NCBI GenBank assembly: GCA_905221605.1
Contig: CAJNDS010002473.1
Coordinates: forward strand, 40,001 to 104,000
Reading direction: 5' to 3'
Length of the DNA: 64,000 nt
From: Symbiodinium natans
Taxonomy: Eukaryota; Sar; Dinophyceae; Suessiales; Symbiodiniaceae
Both the position numbers and the translations under genes were made by a program. Shown in pieces: positions 61,558 to 64,000 of the stretch. Under the pieces are notes generated by a model that saw only the letters and a program-made list of their open reading frames with translations, did not search any database and had not been told where the DNA came from. Positions within the stretch are counted from its first letter, which is position 1; each line of letters opens with the position of its first letter.

Positions 61558-61621
61558 CGGCAGTCGAACGCGAGAGCAGCCAGCTGTTCGGCGATCGGAA
61601 GCGACCTGGCGGGAAGTTCGG
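61558..61621 (+). CDS. Exon-like island (VIRTAVERESSQLFGDRKRP)
   Basis: Acceptor CGAGAAAAG; VIRTAVERESSQLFGDRKRP then G; donor TTCGG|GTTGCC. A second frame is open. Right flank is an unusual CCCTAAAAA-type array, so this island breaks the usual inverted order. Confidence 0.45.
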
Positions 61622-61625
61622 GTTG

Positions 61626-61795
61626 CCCTAAACCCTAAAAACCCTAAAAACCCTAAAAACCCTAAAAACCCTAAAAACCCTAAAAAACCCTAAAACCCCG
61701 AAAACCCCTAAAAGCCCTAAAAGCCCTAAAACCCCTAAAAGCCCTAAAAGCCCTAAAAGCCCTAAAAACCCTAAGCCCTAAAACCCCTCAACAAG
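61626..61795. repeat. (CCCTAAAAA)n variant array
   Basis: CCCTAAAAA x6, then CCCTAAAA and GCCCTAAAA units; an expanded-A variant limited to this place. Confidence 0.9.
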
Positions 61796-61833
61796 GTCCA
61801 GGGTTCTCAAGCCCTGACAGCACCAAGGCGTAG

Positions 61834-61903
61834 CTCCATGATGGGCCTCGCGCCCACTGCGGTGGAGCGATACCATTCCGTCTCCATGCCCCTCTGGCCC
61901 GGG
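61834..61903 (+). CDS. Exon-like island (LAPTAVERYHSVSMPLWPG)
   Basis: Possible TAG acceptor (GGCGTAG|C); SMMG then LAPTAVERYHSVSMPLWP; donor CCGGG|GTTTAGGG. The 3' 19 bases are copied 92 bases downstream. Confidence 0.45.
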
Positions 61904-62747
61904 GTTTAGGGTTTAGGGTTCAGGGTTTAGGGTTTAGGGGTTTGGGGTTTAGGTTTCGGGTTTAGGGTTTAGGGCCATGCCCTCTGGCCCGGTTTTGTGG
62001 TTTGGGGTTTAGGGTTTAGGGTTCAGGTTTAGGGTTTAGGGTTTCGGGTTTAGGGCATGGTTTGGGGTTTGTGGTTTGGGGTTTAGAGGTTTTGGGCTTG
62101 GGGTTTAGGGTTTCGGGTCTAGGGTTTGGGGCTTAGGGTTTAGGGTTTAGGGTTTAGGGCATGGTCAATGGTTTGGGTCTAGGATTTGGGGTTTAGGGTG
62201 TAGGGTTTAGGGTTGAGGGTTTAGTTTCAACTATGGTTATACACTTGTACGGTAATTGTTAGGTGTCCTTTATGAGACAATTGCTGTATGGGTGGGGGGG
62301 GGGGCTTTCTCTACGATTTAGGGTTTAGTTTCAGTCATTGACCTAGACTGTTTGTTCATTTTTGCGCGGGCTCCTTATCTTCCGGACTTGTCATGGTAAC
62401 CATGAAGTTATGTGGCCACGAACACAAACTACAATTCTTGTCAGCTAGGCTTGAGGGTCGGGATGATCCCTCCTGAGAGTGCCAGGCTGTAGCAAAACCC
62501 GAAACCCTAAACCCGAAACCTTACACTAAACCCTATGAACCCGAAACCATAAACCCAGACCCTAAACCCTAAACCCCAAACCCCAGACCCTAAACCCCAA
62601 ACCTCAAACCCCAAACCCTAAACCTAAACCCTCAACCCTGTGAACCCTAAACCCTGTACCCTGTAAACCCTAAACCCTTATGGCAATCGGGCTGCCGGCT
62701 TAGGGGCCCCCATGAGTTCCTTTTGAGTTCAGTCAGGGGCCAGCCAG
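61904..62747. repeat. TTTAGGG/TTTGGGG array, unique, CCCTAAA array
   Basis: Mixed TTTAGGG/TTTGGGG 61904-62225 with the exon-end copy inside, unique 62230-62490, CCCTAAA/CCCCAAA 62495-62680. Confidence 0.85.
61975..61992 (+). repeat. Copy of the exon 3' end inside repeat
   Basis: CCATGCCCTCTGGCCCGG repeats the last bases of the exon island (61884-61902) with one C lost, inside the TTTAGGG/TTTGGGG array. Confidence 0.8.
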
Positions 62748-62777
62748 GGTCTCCTCCCGCGTCTTGTGCGTAGCTGG
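62748..62777 (+). CDS. Micro-exon candidate (GLLPRLVRSW)
   Basis: Acceptor CCAGCCAG, GLLPRLVRSW, donor TGG|GTTTAGGG, phase 0 to 0. Only 30 bases. Confidence 0.3.
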
Positions 62778-62870
62778 GTTTAGGGTTTAGTGTTTAGGGT
62801 TTAGGGTTTAGGGTTTAGGGTTTAGGGTTTAGTGTTTAGGGTTTAGTGTTTCGGGTTTTAGGGCTTAGGG
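62778..62870. repeat. TTTAGGG array with TTTAGTG variants
   Basis: Starts as the donor of the 30-base micro-exon. Confidence 0.85.
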
Positions 62871-62919
62871 GGAACCCTGTTGAGTTCTGAGTTCTGCTTT
62901 CTATTTGTTCCTGTAACAG

Positions 62920-62970
62920 GCCCAAGGGCGGTTTCAAGCATGATGTTTCTTATGCCTCTAACCGGGGACT
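62920..62970 (+). CDS. Exon-like island (PKGGFKHDVSYASNRG)
   Basis: Acceptor CTGTAACAG|G after a pyrimidine-rich stretch; PKGGFKHDVSYASNRG. The 3' half, 21 bases exact, is repeated immediately downstream. End uncertain. Confidence 0.42.
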
Positions 62971-63014
62971 TCAGATCAGGGGGATGTTTCTTATGCCTCT
63001 AACAGGGGGTTTCA
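62942..63014 (+). repeat. Tandem duplication of an exon end (about 41 bp)
   Basis: The 21-base block GATGTTTCTTATGCCTCTAAC occurs at 62942 and again at 62983, each followed by (C/A)GGGG and TTCAG. The second copy runs into GTTTAGGGGGG repeat. Confidence 0.85.
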
Positions 63015-63039
63015 GTTTAGGGGGGCGTGCCTCGGGCAG

Positions 63040-63127
63040 CTCATACTGAGGTTTGGTTCCATGGACCCCGCGCACGTGGAGGAGGTCGAAGATGCGATGT
63101 GCGATTCTGCCCCATCATCCTGCCCAG
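63040..63127 (+). CDS. Exon-like island, acidic (MDPAHVEEVEDAMCDSAPSS)
   Basis: Acceptor CTCGGGCAG, phase 0; LILRFGS then MDPAHVEEVEDAMCDSAPSS and CP; donor CAG|GCGCCC (GC type) or read-through to the CCCTAAA array. Coding composition clear. Confidence 0.5.
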
Positions 63128-63144
63128 GCGCCCAGTGGCCAACC

Positions 63145-63318
63145 CTCCCTAAACCCTAAACCCTAAACCCTAAACCCTAAACCCTAAACCCTAAACCCTA
63201 AACCCTAAACCCTCAACCCTAAACCCTAAACCCTCAACCCTCAACCCTCATCCCTCATCCCTCATCCCTCAGCCCTCAGCCCTCAGCCCTCAGCCCTCAA
63301 CCCTCAACCCCAACCCTA
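63145..63318. repeat. CCCTAAA then CCCTCAA/CCCTCAT/CCCTCAG blocks
   Basis: Sharp runs: CCCTAAA x9, CCCTCAA, three CCCTCAT, four CCCTCAG, then CCCTCAA. Shows stepwise local amplification. Confidence 0.92.
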
Positions 63319-63362
63319 CAAGAACCTAAGACAGCGAGCCCGGCACCCTAAACCGCATCAAG

Positions 63363-63409
63363 GTGCAAGTTGTCTTGGGAGGCCTGCCACGCACGGGCAC
63401 TTATCTCCT
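63363..63409 (+). CDS. Weak exon candidate (VQVVLGGLPRTGTYL)
   Basis: GCATCAAG acceptor, VQVVLGGLPRTGTYL; no convincing donor. Confidence 0.25.
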
Positions 63410-64000
63410 ACTACTCCACTCTACCCCTCCCTCTCCCCCAAATGTTCCCTAAACCCTAAACCCTAAAGCAGTTTTCTATTGACCTCGATGAAGGGACGAG
63501 TTTCATGCTACATCGTTTGGTGCCGAGCTTTCGGGTTAACGCCTTGGAACTTTGGAAAGTTTGGAGCTGAAGGGTATAAAGCTTTTCGAGCTTGAGGCTG
63601 GTTTTGATTTTTTCGGTTTCTTTAGGGTTTTGGGGTTTGGGGTTTAGGGTTTAGGGTTTAGGGTTTAGGGTTTAGGGTTTGCTTCATTTCGCTTTTGAGT
63701 GGGTTGCTTGACACATTGACAGAGAGTAGGACTGAAGAAATGTGTTTCCTGCTTGGTTGACGGTGCCACTCAGTTAGGGTGCATGAGGGCACAGGTCTAA
63801 TGCTTGGGGCTCAGTGAGTGTGTGGTGCATGGCCCTACATGGCTTCAGTGTGAGCCCAGGACCCAGAGCAGGCCCTTGTTCCCCTTTTTTGGGGGTTTAG
63901 GTTCGCTTATAAACCCCTGTAAACCAAAAAGGGCACGCTTCATTTTGTTTCCTAGGTTAAGCTTGGGTCTAGGAGCCCAGTAGCAGGAACCAGACGTCTT
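63410..64000. other. 3' spacer
   Basis: Unique sequence, TTTAGGG 63630-63680, unique, family A element 63854-63973 (CCCAGGACCCA.. / ..CTTGGGTCTAGG). No coding supported. Confidence 0.6.
63854..63973. mobile_element. MITE family A copy
   Basis: Core TTCGCTTATAAACCCC..AAACCAAAAAGGGCACGC..CCTAGGTTAAGC is shared with 48185 and 50758. Confidence 0.72.

Overview
The window looks like nuclear DNA of a dinoflagellate-type protist, or of a related alveolate with the TTTAGGG telomere motif. This is an inference. The grounds are: thousands of bases of interstitial TTTAGGG/CCCTAAA repeats spread end to end rather than at a chromosome end; genes broken into many short GC-rich exons, all on the + strand; AG|G acceptors; and several introns that only fit non-GT (GC, perhaps GA or GG) donors. 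There are no bacterial operons, no RNA genes that I can recognise and no CRISPR. Most long open frames in the window are translations of low-complexity repeats and are not genes.

The main result is that the 40-150 bp islands between the telomere-like arrays are exons. Read in order, with matching splice phase, they rebuild conserved domains. Region 1 (about 0.8-18.0 kb) encodes a formin homology 2 (FH2) domain in about 13-16 small exons. A phase-consistent tail may continue to a stop at 25.1 kb. Region 2 (26-30 kb) holds unassigned exon-like islands. Region 3 (30.5-56.3 kb) encodes a Na+/H+ exchanger (NHE/CPA1) in about 18-20 small exons. The hallmark stretches FIPES, IIFESGWS, SSTDPVATLS, VFGESQINDAVAITLF, LAEQVRMSGI, VARAAAVFPMS, WHSGLR and VFGGST occur in the expected order. 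Region 4 (57-63.4 kb) has further exon-like islands, possibly the NHE tail or the next gene. A compact two-exon J-domain gene (33.8-35.3 kb) lies inside one NHE intron, on the same strand. Its single intron is mostly a MITE-like element.

The intron architecture is unusual. Most introns start with TTTAGGG-sense repeats (the donor GT is often the GT of GTTTAGGG) and end with CCCTAAA-sense repeats running into CAG, AAG or GAG. Each intron therefore has terminal inverted telomeric arrays that could pair into a stem, and each exon sits between inverted arrays. In at least two places the arrays on the two sides of an exon carry matching variant repeats. In three places the 3' end of an exon is copied into or beside the downstream repeat. 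Telomeric arrays also sit inside several palindromic MITE-like elements. At least eight small inverted-repeat element families, C(n)A(n) homopolymer junctions and AT, TAC and TATATG microsatellites fill the remaining intron space.

All exon boundaries are manual calls from splice motifs, open frame and phase. No alignment, RNA or database search was run. Family assignments rest on recall of conserved motifs.
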